From Methanomicrobia archaeon (GTDB taxonomy: Archaea > Halobacteriota > Syntropharchaeia > Alkanophagales > Methanospirareceae): a stretch of DNA of 59,120 nt. The stretch spans positions 1 through 59,120 of the forward strand of contig JAFGHB010000076.1 of assembly GCA_016930255.1 (NCBI GenBank). Reading direction: 5' to 3'. This document shows positions 1-9,238 of the stretch, piece after piece. Below the pieces are notes generated by a model. That model made no database searches. It saw only the letters and a program-made list of their open reading frames with translations, and was not told the DNA's origin. The translations under genes and the position numbers were made by a program. How positions within the stretch are numbered: position 1 is the first letter of the stretch; each line of letters begins with the position of its first letter.

Positions 1-1
1 G

Positions 2-3000
2 ATCCATATCCACATACCGGACGTCAATTTCAGTATCGTTGAGGTGAGTACCGATCCGGTAACACTTATTAAGCGGTATAGAGTGCATAATTATGGTGAT
101 ACGCTCACTGATTTTACCGTTTACGCCGACGACAGTATAAAGAATAACGTGATGTTCCAGCCGGCGATGAACCATTACAATCTTTACCGTGGTGCCGTGG
201 TTGAGTTTGACGTTCTACCCATCTTCTCCCCGGAGTCACCCCCAACACTCGGCAGTTGTCCGAGCTGTCTCGCGGGCCTTGGGGCGGGTGGCTTGAGTGG
301 TACCATCAATGCAAAGGGCGCTGGTGTTTCCAAAAGCGCATCTGCAACCTTTTCATGCCCGGAAGGAGAGCAAGTCCGGTGCGTTACCCTGAACAACGTG
401 GGTATTTTAAGAAAGGTGAATGATTGGTATTGTACGAACCGCCCCAATATCAACCTTAAATTTGATGTTCCCGCGGGATTCGAGAGTGCAAATGTGAAGA
501 AAGCGACGCTAAGAATAGATTTCAATCCTTTTTTCGGGCTTCATGAACTTGAGAAACACGACGTTGACGTCTATCTCAACGGGCATAAAGTGGGGAGCTT
601 ATCGAATACGATCCCACGCGGTGTCTCGGAGTTTGACCTGACTCCTTCTTATCTGGCCTATGCGAGTGCCGGTAAAGCGGATAACAAAATCGAATTGAGG
701 ACAACGCATCTGAACGGTGGCCATTATGCGGTTGCATCGAATGCGGTGATTCAGGTCTGTGTTGACAACCTTACACTGTGCGTCTGCGCGCCCAGTCAAG
801 AAGAGGCGCTGAACCGGGCGAAACAAATGAGTGTTCTCGAACCTTCGCTCTCTTCGATCACGGTAAGCATAGCGGAGCCCGCGGAAAATCAGGAGGTGCA
901 GAAGACCAAGACCGTGACTATAAGCGCACAGGTGACCGGTGATGGCTCCTCGGCAGATGATCTCGCGGTAACCGCGTCCTTCAGCAACGGCGATAGCAAC
1001 GTTATGCTCTCGAGTGCGGGTAGCGGTGCCTACACGGGGCAGTGGACCGTCACCAATGCGAGTGCTTCTCCTACCGGTGAGTGCACAATCACGGTGCGAG
1101 CCGCGACGTGTGAAGCAAGTGGGGAGGCAACCCGAAAGGTGAAGATCTCCGCACCTGATGCGCTCATGGTTGAGATCAAAAAGCCGGAGGATAATTTTGT
1201 CGAGCAAAAAGATAACGAGGTGGTAATCAGTGCCCAGGTGAACTATTATACCACGAGCACCAAGGAACTCGGTGGTGTCGTGAAGCACGACGAACTTGAC
1301 TCGATCGAGGCAGAAGTTGACGGCTCTACCATAACTTTACTAGATACCGGAAAAGGCGCTGGCACGGAGGATGACGGCCTCTATGCGGGCATCTGGACGC
1401 CGACGGAGACCAAAGAGTACACGATTAAGGTAACAGCGAAGAAGAGCGAACTGAAAGACGGAGAAGACGAGGTGAAGGGGATCGTCAGTAGTTTCCTACT
1501 CTTAACTATCCCCGCGTCATTCGCAAACGTTCACCCATATAAAGAGTATGTTATCGCACTTCCTCAAAGTCGTTACGAAAACGCTCCCGTTTTTCAAAGA
1601 GGCGTTGAGAAGCCACAATTTGAGGTTAAAGGGTTAACAGGAGTGCCCGAAGGTTACGAGTTGCGGGTGGTGATCGAAGAGCCCGAAGGCCGAGGACAAT
1701 ACCACGTCGTGAAAAATCTCACGATATCCGACGGGTGGACTGATGACAAGGTGGTGGGCGAATGGGATTGGTCGGATAATTCCGGCACGAGGGGTGTGAA
1801 CAGTATTCCAATCGGCGTGTATAAGGCGCAGGCACAGCTCATCAATAAGACAAACAATAAAATAAAAATTGTTCAACAGAGTTATACAAAAGAATTTTAC
1901 GTCATCTTCGACTGGGATTCCACCCATAAGGACTTTATTACCAACGACAATGCCTATGTTTTTTACAACTATCCCTCATATTTTGGGTATGGAGGGGTTG
2001 GATACAAACTCCACATGTACGATGAGCGGATATGGAAAGAAGCGCTAAAAGAACTTTCAAATTCCAAAACGGCTGCATTTAGAGGCATTGATTTAACCAG
2101 TAGAGCGCGTGTGGCAAGAGCATTGGGAGATATGAGCTTTATCACCAATTATATCTCATATCCCTCGGAAATAGATGATCACTGGCCTGGGAGAAACAAC
2201 CTGTGGTACGATAATATAAAAGCTTTGGATGAAGGAACGGGCACTTGCACCGATCAATCCTCGTTATCAATAGGAATGTTACGGGCGGTCGGCATCCCGG
2301 CGCGAATCACGAATATCCAGGGTAAAGGGGGATTGGGTCCAAATTATCAGGATCAGACTCACTCGTTCTTTGAGGCTTGGTATGATGGGGACTGGCACTG
2401 GTTCGATCCGACCAATTACGGAGGGGAAGATGCGGGAACCGTTGGGACCAACGAATACACGCAAGAAGGGACGCAATACAGACCTGAGGGTTTTGGGTTA
2501 AAGAACAACGGCTACTGGGTGATAACGTCGCAAAGCGTTCCTGGAAACACTCCACCAGAGAACATCTACAAACGGTATAACTACAATCTTGACGTTGTGG
2601 GTTTACGGTTTGATAAAGCCAGCTACAAACCGGGTGACGCGATGAATATTGAGATCGCCGTTAAGAACACCGGTGAGATCACCATTCCCAGCCCGCGTTT
2701 GGAAGTGAAGATATTGACCGAGAGCTACGTCGGGGACACAACAACCGGCTCCATCTCTTTTTATAAACCGTTCGCCGATATCGACGTTGCGGCTAGCCTT
2801 GCACCAGGCCAGCAGGAAAATAAGACGGTGAGTGGAGTCGTTCCTCCTAAAAAGTCTTATACGGAGGTTTATATTGTTGCAAAACCTTACACGCCCTGGG
2901 GTACAAAGAAAGCCTATACCACCTCTTTTTACCGCGTCAGAATTCCGGGAATGAGTATCGCTCCGCTCTATTCCATTGAGGTAGATGGCCTTAAGCAGAC

Positions 3001-5689
3001 CTTCCAGCGGTTCAACGGCACCTTCTTCGAGTCGAACGCGAGCAACGAAACGGCGTTTATCCGGGATAGTTACGTGTGGGATGAAGTGCCGGTCGCCGTT
3101 GACCTGTACAGCGAGCTTAACGCGGATCGCAACTACTCGAAGACCATTGTCACGATCGAAAACCCCGATGACGCATCGCATGTCTATACCTTCTCCATGC
3201 CGCTCTACGGGCTTGGGGATGCCGCTTATGTGCCAGGGACCGGGACGATAGCGTCAAATACCACGTTAAACGCCAAGGCGGGTCACGTTATTATGTATAA
3301 CTACTCGTCGGATGATGACGCCAACGTCTCGATCTATGCATTCTCAGAAGAGGCGACGATACTGGCCGTCGAGCTCTTCGAGCATGACAGCGTTCCGCTC
3401 GTGAAGGCTGATGCATGCTGGAACATAACCTTATCACCGGGTTCTTCATATGAATTCAGCGTTTATTCTTCAACGAGACCTGCAAACATTACCGCACCTT
3501 CTGACGACGACACCTGTGCCAATGCAACACCGCTCACGCTCGGTATCGCATCATCCGGCGCGATTGACCCAGTTGGTGATCTGGATTGGTGGAAAGTGGA
3601 CGTGCCAACTACGGATTGTCCCCAAATCCTGAACGTCACCCTGGACGGACCTGAGGATCAAGACCTTGACCTTTATGTGTATGCTACTTGCGACTCAGAG
3701 TACATTTCCGCTCCCTGGTTATATGGTTCTCATGAGACCTGTTTTATAAATGCCACGCCCGGAACGTACTATATCAAAATAGAGGGCTATGACAATAGCA
3801 CGGGTAACTATACGATCTATACGTCTATTGCGCCGAACGCTGACTACTGCTGTGGTGCCATGCTTATACCCCTGGGATATCATGGCTGCGCGTGGATTGA
3901 TCCCGCAGGTGATCGCGACTGGTGGAAAGTGGAGCCGTATGGAGGGGACCTGGAAGTAAATTTATACGGACCAGCGGGTGAAGATTTCGATCTCTACGTG
4001 TATGACTCCTGCACTGCCACGGAGCCCTTATGCGCGCCGCTCGAAGCGGATGCGAACGAAACCTGTACAATCGACGTGGATCCGGGAACCTACTACATAA
4101 AAATAGAAGGATATGGAGATAGCACGGGCTACTATGAGGTCTGGTGGTCTGAGATACTCTTCTCGGCTCCGCCGGCTAGCCAGAGCCCGGGGGGACTTTC
4201 GGTTTCAGAGCACGAAGCAGCGTCAAAGAAGCTCACGGAACTCAAACCTGCAGCTCACCGAGTAGCCGCTGCTGAATTCAATTTCTCTGAGATACATGCC
4301 ACGTTTGCGGATGAGATCGTTACGCATAATGATAGTCTCTTGAATTTAGAGGTGAGTGCACCGGAGAGCGTACGAGTTGGCGAATCCGTTCCCATCACGG
4401 TGACCGTGGGTAATGGCGGTGTTGTGAAAGAGACAATGGATCTCACGCTAAACGTATCGAAAACTGCCCGCTATTCCTACACCCCCGAGATCATCTATAC
4501 AAATACAACAACCGTCTCGGTCTCTCCGAACTCCGCAAAGAATGTGACCTATTCGGTCGATATACCCACCGATACGGAGATCGGCGTTTGGAACATCAAC
4601 GTGGACACGGATAAAGGCATTGGAGCAGAAGCAGCGTTTACCGTAGCGGATGCGTTTGACCTCACTTGCACGCAGAACCTCACCGTATTGCAGGATTCGA
4701 TCTTCGTCTTCAACGCAACCGTCACGAACACGTGGGATACCGCCGTGCATGACGTTAATGTCTCCGTTGAGCTTTACTATAGCTTCAATACCTCAGAGCC
4801 CGTAGAGAAGCAGCTTGGCACGCTTCTCCTGAACGAAACCCGGGCGGTCAGTTGGCAACTGACGGCTACCTCTTCTGGAGAACTGCCCATTGAGGTACTG
4901 GCAACTTCAGATGATGGCGGTAGCGATACCGTAAGCACCTCTGTAACCGCACTCTCACCACCGATCCTATGGATACCGACTGTTATCAACCGAACAAGTG
5001 CTCCTGACCCCGGCACAAATAAGACCATCTTCTTGAATCTCACCGTTCAAAACTGGGGCGATTTGCCCGCACAGAATGTTCAAGTTCAGCTCATTTTGCC
5101 CGCGCATGCGACCTCCACCGTCGTAACGCATGCTCTCGGCACTCTATCGGCCGGCGAGCAGAAGAATATCTCTGTAGATCTCACGTACGGCACGCAGAAA
5201 GATTTCGCTTTCGAGGTGGTTGCGAACGATGATGCGAACCACACGGCGACAAGCACGATTATGATCTCGCAATCAGGTCTCTACGAGGATACATTAGATA
5301 CGGGCTCCGGGGGCTATCCGAGCATAGCTGGTATCCATACAGGAGTCATAAAGCCAAGTCACGAGATTAACGTATCGACGCTCTACACGTATCCCTGCCC
5401 TGGCACAGGAGGGCATACCGAATATGTGTGGATTCATGGTGCTGGTGTTAATGCGAGTGCCACTTGGAACGGCTATCAGGATGGATATCAGTCCCTCGAA
5501 TTTCCCGAGCCATTTACCTTACATGAGGGGGTTACCTATTATTACACCATTCGCACCGGCTCGTATCCGCAGATCATCCACAAACAGACCCATCCCACCC
5601 TGGATGACTCGTTCATCAATTGCACGACCTTCACGGACGTCAATGGGCGAGTGTACACCGATTGGATACCAGCGATACGGTTGTACTGA
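2..5689 (+). CDS. Giant secreted surface protein with transglutaminase-like core (5' end outside window)
   Basis: The frame is open from base 2 with no stop, so the true start lies upstream; the GTG at 44 is only the first start codon visible. Residues below count from that GTG. A transglutaminase-like core has a Cys-His-Asp triad: Cys in GTCTDQS near 734, His in QTHSFF near 773 and Asp in WFDPT near 788. Before it lie Ig-like beta segments (about 270-370). After it come a CARDB-like segment (about 848-1000), two PPC-like domains with the IDPxGDxDWWKV signature (about 1153-1265 and 1266-1367) and more CARDB-like segments (about 1430-1742). The last 135 residues form a PGTGGHTEY domain also found in the protein at 12444-13268. 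NxS/T sequons are dense. An extracellular or cell-wall role is inferred; whether the core is a protease, cross-linker or binding module is unknown. Confidence 0.85.
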   Translation: MHIHIPDVNFSIVEVSTDPVTLIKRYRVHNYGDTLTDFTVYADDSIKNNVMFQPAMNHYNLYRGAVVEFDVLPIFSPESPPTLGSCPSCLAGLGAGGLSGTINAKGAGVSKSASATFSCPEGEQVRCVTLNNVGILRKVNDWYCTNRPNINLKFDVPAGFESANVKKATLRIDFNPFFGLHELEKHDVDVYLNGHKVGSLSNTIPRGVSEFDLTPSYLAYASAGKADNKIELRTTHLNGGHYAVASNAVIQVCVDNLTLCVCAPSQEEALNRAKQMSVLEPSLSSITVSIAEPAENQEVQKTKTVTISAQVTGDGSSADDLAVTASFSNGDSNVMLSSAGSGAYTGQWTVTNASASPTGECTITVRAATCEASGEATRKVKISAPDALMVEIKKPEDNFVEQKDNEVVISAQVNYYTTSTKELGGVVKHDELDSIEAEVDGSTITLLDTGKGAGTEDDGLYAGIWTPTETKEYTIKVTAKKSELKDGEDEVKGIVSSFLLLTIPASFANVHPYKEYVIALPQSRYENAPVFQRGVEKPQFEVKGLTGVPEGYELRVVIEEPEGRGQYHVVKNLTISDGWTDDKVVGEWDWSDNSGTRGVNSIPIGVYKAQAQLINKTNNKIKIVQQSYTKEFYVIFDWDSTHKDFITNDNAYVFYNYPSYFGYGGVGYKLHMYDERIWKEALKELSNSKTAAFRGIDLTSRARVARALGDMSFITNYISYPSEIDDHWPGRNNLWYDNIKALDEGTGTCTDQSSLSIGMLRAVGIPARITNIQGKGGLGPNYQDQTHSFFEAWYDGDWHWFDPTNYGGEDAGTVGTNEYTQEGTQYRPEGFGLKNNGYWVITSQSVPGNTPPENIYKRYNYNLDVVGLRFDKASYKPGDAMNIEIAVKNTGEITIPSPRLEVKILTESYVGDTTTGSISFYKPFADIDVAASLAPGQQENKTVSGVVPPKKSYTEVYIVAKPYTPWGTKKAYTTSFYRVRIPGMSIAPLYSIEVDGLKQTFQRFNGTFFESNASNETAFIRDSYVWDEVPVAVDLYSELNADRNYSKTIVTIENPDDASHVYTFSMPLYGLGDAAYVPGTGTIASNTTLNAKAGHVIMYNYSSDDDANVSIYAFSEEATILAVELFEHDSVPLVKADACWNITLSPGSSYEFSVYSSTRPANITAPSDDDTCANATPLTLGIASSGAIDPVGDLDWWKVDVPTTDCPQILNVTLDGPEDQDLDLYVYATCDSEYISAPWLYGSHETCFINATPGTYYIKIEGYDNSTGNYTIYTSIAPNADYCCGAMLIPLGYHGCAWIDPAGDRDWWKVEPYGGDLEVNLYGPAGEDFDLYVYDSCTATEPLCAPLEADANETCTIDVDPGTYYIKIEGYGDSTGYYEVWWSEILFSAPPASQSPGGLSVSEHEAASKKLTELKPAAHRVAAAEFNFSEIHATFADEIVTHNDSLLNLEVSAPESVRVGESVPITVTVGNGGVVKETMDLTLNVSKTARYSYTPEIIYTNTTTVSVSPNSAKNVTYSVDIPTDTEIGVWNINVDTDKGIGAEAAFTVADAFDLTCTQNLTVLQDSIFVFNATVTNTWDTAVHDVNVSVELYYSFNTSEPVEKQLGTLLLNETRAVSWQLTATSSGELPIEVLATSDDGGSDTVSTSVTALSPPILWIPTVINRTSAPDPGTNKTIFLNLTVQNWGDLPAQNVQVQLILPAHATSTVVTHALGTLSAGEQKNISVDLTYGTQKDFAFEVVANDDANHTATSTIMISQSGLYEDTLDTGSGGYPSIAGIHTGVIKPSHEINVSTLYTYPCPGTGGHTEYVWIHGAGVNASATWNGYQDGYQSLEFPEPFTLHEGVTYYYTIRTGSYPQIIHKQTHPTLDDSFINCTTFTDVNGRVYTDWIPAIRLY

Positions 5690-5700
5690 AAAGCGCGAGA

Positions 5701-6170
5701 TCACGGTTGTCCCTGTTTATTCACCAGCGTCAGGGCGTTTCTTGCGCTCAACGAATGAGCTTGAGCGGCAGCTTCTAAATCAGTAGCATTGGGCCTGCCC
5801 CTGTTTATTCCGCCAAGGAGTTTTAATGGCCCTGCACTATCAAATCCACGGCACGAGAATTCGCCAACAATGTTAAAGCCGCTCTTCACTAATTCCCGCC
5901 GTAACCGTCGATTAAGAATACGACCCGCTCGTAGCCCGCTCGTCGCTAAAATGAGCCTTCTTGCCCTTTACCCGCGGCAACCCGCTCACGAGATCCAACA
6001 ACTTCCGGTCGTGTTTGCCCCAATAGATACCGGAACCGATCTGGTCATAGTCTGCAAGGTCAGGAATATCGGTCTCGCTCAGGTTCACTAATTCCGCATT
6101 GAGATGAGCCGCTATTTCCTGCGTAATCTTTTTCGTATTACCGTGGTGCTTCGAAGAGCAAAAATTAGCT
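5701..6170 (-). pseudogene. Flavodoxin-family pseudogene (frameshifted)
   Basis: On the minus strand, two frames together encode a small flavodoxin. The N-terminal part carries the FMN-phosphate loop CSSKHHGNTKK, then YDQIGSGIYWGKH and LPRVKGKKA. The C-terminal part, in another frame, continues as FILATSG and then GEFSCRGFDSAGPLK and GGINRGRPNATDL to a stop at 5701-5703. The frames switch near position 5950, so one indel separates them. There is no proper start codon before CSSKHHGN. This fills most of the gap between 5690 and 6290. The plus-strand ORF over the same bases looks like its antisense shadow. The 3' flavodoxin motifs are well kept, so the decay looks recent, or the indel is an assembly error. 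Confidence 0.7.
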
Positions 6171-6290
6171 CTCTCAGAACCTCTGCAAATAGGCGGTCAA
6201 TTTAGGAGTACTTTTATCTGTTTCGGTCACTGATTAACACTAAGGGGCATAGATAGGTAGATAGGCAGTGAGGTAGAATAGGAGAAAGCA

Positions 6291-6761
6291 ATGAAAGAGA
6301 AGGTTGCGGAGATTATGGACCGGGATGTCATTACGGTGCATGAAAACGACTCAGTGCTGGACGTTGCACAGGTATTCAAAGCGAAGAAGATCGCAGGTGC
6401 GCCGGTTCTCAATGACAAGGAGGAAGTGGTTGGCGTGATCAGTGAAGCGGATATTTTAAAAATCCTGGACGATTCGCACTGGTACACGCCGATTTTCACC
6501 GCACTGTACTATTTACACCTCTACGGAGAAGGTGAAGAGGCGCACGGCATAGAGCAGGATGTAGCAAAAGCGCACGCGCTGAAAGCGAAAGAGATAATGT
6601 CCAAAGATCCGCAAACGGTGCCGCCCGATGCGTTAATCGACGATGCCGCGCAGATTATGCACGCAACGGGTTTTAATCGGCTGCCCGTGGTGGACGAAAC
6701 AGGCACGTTGCGTGGAATCGTTACGCGAGCGGATATACTCGCTTCACTGTATGAACATTAG
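6291..6761 (+). CDS. Tandem CBS-domain protein
   Basis: This 156-residue protein consists of two CBS motifs, about residues 1-60 (IMDRDVITV ... GVISEADIL) and 98-156 (IMSKDPQTV ... GIVTRADIL), joined by an insert of about 40 residues. CBS pairs bind adenine nucleotides or S-adenosyl ligands and act as energy or ligand sensors. No effector domain is attached, so the partner is unknown. The ATG follows a purine-rich AGGAGAAAGCA. A paralogue with the same layout starts 37 bases downstream, so the two are probably co-transcribed after a tandem duplication. Confidence 0.88.
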   Translation: MKEKVAEIMDRDVITVHENDSVLDVAQVFKAKKIAGAPVLNDKEEVVGVISEADILKILDDSHWYTPIFTALYYLHLYGEGEEAHGIEQDVAKAHALKAKEIMSKDPQTVPPDALIDDAAQIMHATGFNRLPVVDETGTLRGIVTRADILASLYEH

Positions 6762-6798
6762 TATGAACCTTAATTAGAATGAAAGGAGGAACGAAGGA

Positions 6799-7281
6799 AT
6801 GGTAACAAAGGCAAAGGTTAAGGTCAAAGAGCTGATGACCACGGACGTTATCGCATTCAAGCCGAGCGATAAGATCCAGCAGGTGGCGGAGACGTTTCGA
6901 GTGAATAGAATTAGCGGTGCGCCGGTGATTGACGACCAACGCCGAGTCATTGGCGTGATCAGTGAAGCGGACATCATGAAACTGACCGCAACGATCCCCT
7001 TTCCCGATATAGACCCGCTTAATCCGTTTCCCGTCTTCTCGCTATCTGCATACATGAAACAGGTAAGGGATATTCAAGAAGAAATTGCCACACTGTTCGA
7101 AGGCGAGGTGAAGGACGTGATGTCGAGAAAACCGGTAACGATTTCTCCTGAAGACTCGATCTCCAATGCTGCGCGGATAATGCGTAAAAACGATTTCAAC
7201 CGGATTCCCGTGGTGGACGCCGACGGGAAATTGGTAGGGTTGATTGCACGGGACGATATTATCGGTGTTTTTGCACGGTAA
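6799..7281 (+). CDS. Tandem CBS-domain protein (paralogue of upstream gene)
   Basis: This 160-residue protein has the same plan as the preceding gene: CBS motif 1 (LMTTDVIAF ... GVISEADIM), an insert of about 45 residues rich in Phe and Pro, and CBS motif 2 (VMSRKPVTI ... GLIARDDII). A good Shine-Dalgarno, AAAGGAGG, precedes the ATG. The two genes share GAPV and GVISEADI blocks, while the inserts differ, which suggests separate ligands or partners. They could form a hetero-oligomeric CBS module. The function is not otherwise known. Confidence 0.88.
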   Translation: MVTKAKVKVKELMTTDVIAFKPSDKIQQVAETFRVNRISGAPVIDDQRRVIGVISEADIMKLTATIPFPDIDPLNPFPVFSLSAYMKQVRDIQEEIATLFEGEVKDVMSRKPVTISPEDSISNAARIMRKNDFNRIPVVDADGKLVGLIARDDIIGVFAR

Positions 7282-7331
7282 GTAAGTTACGTAAGCCGTC
7301 CCCCAGAGCATTTGCGGGAACTCTACAGAGT

Positions 7332-9002
7332 TCAGAGCACATACGGGCCGGCGAGCATGATGACGATTGAGGAGAAGATGAAAAGAGCGATAAAGGATGC
7401 AATGGCCTTTGCGACTTTTTCTTTGCGCTTCTCCTCCTTTATGCCGAGCTGCAACACGGGGTTCAGCATCTCGCGGAATACGTAGCCGCCGTCAAGCGGA
7501 ATGGCCGGAAGGCAGTTGAACAGGCCGACGTAGAAGTTTATCCAGCCCGTCCAGAACAGGATATCGGCCGTCCAGAAGATACCACTGCCGAGGAGTGCCG
7601 CACCACTGACCGGCTCGTACAAATGCGCGAGCAGCGGGTTGAAACCGCCGAAGCCCGTAGGTAACGGCGCGATGGGCATAATGGTCAGCCAAATCCAGCC
7701 ATTCAACCATTGGCCAGGTGAGAACGTAATAAATGACCGAGGCAGGTTCCGCAGCCCGTCAAGATAGTCCTGTGTGGGGAAATTCACGATTGTTGTTCCT
7801 AAAGGGCTATTGGCGACGAGCACGCCTAAGAACCCGATCTGCTCGGTGTACGGCGACTCTGCCAACTCCACAGTAACCGTTTTTTTATCTGTTTCTATTT
7901 CTATCACCTGTGCCGGCGTTGTCGTGTCCATGAACGCGCTGAAATCCTCGTAGCTGGTTATGCGCACGGAATCCATCCGTATTATGCGCATGCCACCGGT
8001 TAAACCCTCGTTCGCTGCAGGCAAGCCGTCCTCAACGCCGACGATGTAGACACCCGTGCTTCCGGAACCATCGGACACGACGAGTGTCCTTTCTGCTCCG
8101 CCCCTATCCAGTACCGTGATCTGCGTCTCATCTTGTGTGCGCAGCGCGGTGTTCAGCTCCTCCAGACGCGTAACCGGTGAGCCGTCAACCATGGTGATGA
8201 ACATTTCAGACTCTAGGCCTACGCTAGCCGCAAGACTCCCCTCGGCAACGTCGTACACATACAGCACGTTATCGCTAATCGGCTGTACAGAAAAGAGAAT
8301 AGCAAAGAACAAGCTAAACGCAACGAACGCCACGCAGAAGTTGCTGGTCACACCTGCGGACAGTATACGCGTCCGCTCACGAGACGTTGCTACTTTCTTC
8401 ACCGTCCCTTTCGACTCACGCGCCTCAATCCCTTCTTTCCCCGGTTCACCCCTCTTCTTCTTTTCCTTTTCTTTCTCGCCAAAGAGCTGCTCACTGTCAG
8501 GCTCTGCGAATGCGCCGATCGGCACCAAGGCCACCAGAAGCCCCATGGACTTCACTTTGATCTTCTCTACCGTGCTCAGGACGGCATGCGAGAGTTCATG
8601 CACGACCAAAGCGATCACGAAGCCCACCCATGCACTGAGCGGTATGAACTCGTTCAATCCCGGTATAAGCAGCCAATTCCTCGGCTCGTTTATCTCCGTG
8701 GGTTCCGGGTGCGCCATGAACGTTGCATACGTGCCGTACGCGACAAGGACGAACATGAAGACCATGGCAATAAGCACTAAAACCGTGCCGATATTCGCGT
8801 AGACACGCCAGAATCGCTCCCGTCTCGTACCGGTAGACAACCGTTCCAATAAGCGCTCCCCCCGTTTCGTCCGTATCATCAAGACGGGCCCGACCGCGGA
8901 GATATTATACCGCTCCAGAATGCCCTTCCTATCAAGTGCCAAGACGATAAGCCAGTAAATCAGAAATAGGTACAGCATCACCGTCAGATAAAACACGTCC
9001 AT
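7332..9002 (-). CDS. M50-family (site-2 protease type) membrane zinc metalloprotease with PDZ segment
   Basis: This 556-residue polytopic membrane protein has the metalloprotease motif HELSH at residues 135-139 within a hydrophobic helix and the distal M50 motif PLDGGYVF near residue 500, which supplies the third zinc ligand. A charged Lys/Glu-rich loop (about 170-207) follows the GAFAEPD motif. A PDZ-like region (about 245-390) lies between the catalytic helices, as in RseP/S2P proteases that cut transmembrane substrates. Several additional transmembrane helices are visible, including the N-terminal one. The gene is divergent from pfkA. A TATA-like element lies about 42 bases upstream of the ATG. 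The substrate cannot be told from the sequence. Confidence 0.9.
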   Translation of the reverse strand: MDVFYLTVMLYLFLIYWLIVLALDRKGILERYNISAVGPVLMIRTKRGERLLERLSTGTRRERFWRVYANIGTVLVLIAMVFMFVLVAYGTYATFMAHPEPTEINEPRNWLLIPGLNEFIPLSAWVGFVIALVVHELSHAVLSTVEKIKVKSMGLLVALVPIGAFAEPDSEQLFGEKEKEKKKRGEPGKEGIEARESKGTVKKVATSRERTRILSAGVTSNFCVAFVAFSLFFAILFSVQPISDNVLYVYDVAEGSLAASVGLESEMFITMVDGSPVTRLEELNTALRTQDETQITVLDRGGAERTLVVSDGSGSTGVYIVGVEDGLPAANEGLTGGMRIIRMDSVRITSYEDFSAFMDTTTPAQVIEIETDKKTVTVELAESPYTEQIGFLGVLVANSPLGTTIVNFPTQDYLDGLRNLPRSFITFSPGQWLNGWIWLTIMPIAPLPTGFGGFNPLLAHLYEPVSGAALLGSGIFWTADILFWTGWINFYVGLFNCLPAIPLDGGYVFREMLNPVLQLGIKEEKRKEKVAKAIASFIALFIFSSIVIMLAGPYVL

Positions 9003-9040
9003 TTTCGTTTCCTTAGCGTAAGTGAGAATACACGTAGAGG

Positions 9041-9050
9041 TATAAATAAT
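9041..9050 (-). promoter_or_regulatory. TATA-like box for the M50 protease gene
   Basis: Read on the minus strand this is ATTATTTATA, about 40 bases upstream of the protease ATG at 9002. The position fits an archaeal TBP site with a short leader. It is in the 236-bp divergent region shared with pfkA. Confidence 0.45.
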
Positions 9051-9175
9051 TTCGAGTGATGAGCGTGGCAGCAGCCGTTTCGTTAACCGGGAAAGCGTTA
9101 CGCGAACCGTTATTTAACGCTCCCCGACACTCTCTGGGTACAGGGCTGGCATTAATCTCTGAGCGCTAACGTACA

Positions 9176-9185
9176 TACTTAAAGG
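9176..9185 (+). promoter_or_regulatory. TATA-like box for the pfkA-aldolase-ftr cluster
   Basis: TACTTAAAGG lies about 55 bases upstream of the pfkA ATG, leaving room for a leader of about 30 bases with AAGGAAAGG and AGGAA before the start. It is the best plus-strand candidate in the divergent intergenic region. Confidence 0.4.
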
Positions 9186-9238
9186 ATGAGATGATTTCTC
9201 TAAGTAGAACGCAATAAGGAAAGGAAACGTAGGAATCG

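Noticed and set aside
599-1288. Minus-strand ORF of 229 codons inside the giant surface protein
   Set aside because: Composition is Arg/His-rich and without motifs; it is the antisense shadow of the well-supported plus-strand gene.
5789-6091. Plus-strand ORF of 100 codons in the gap after the giant protein
   Set aside because: It is antisense to the flavodoxin pseudogene and shows no domain of its own.
8056-8802. Plus-strand ORF of 248 codons opposite the M50 protease
   Set aside because: Ser/Pro/Thr-rich with no family pattern; the minus-strand gene has HELSH and LDGG motifs.
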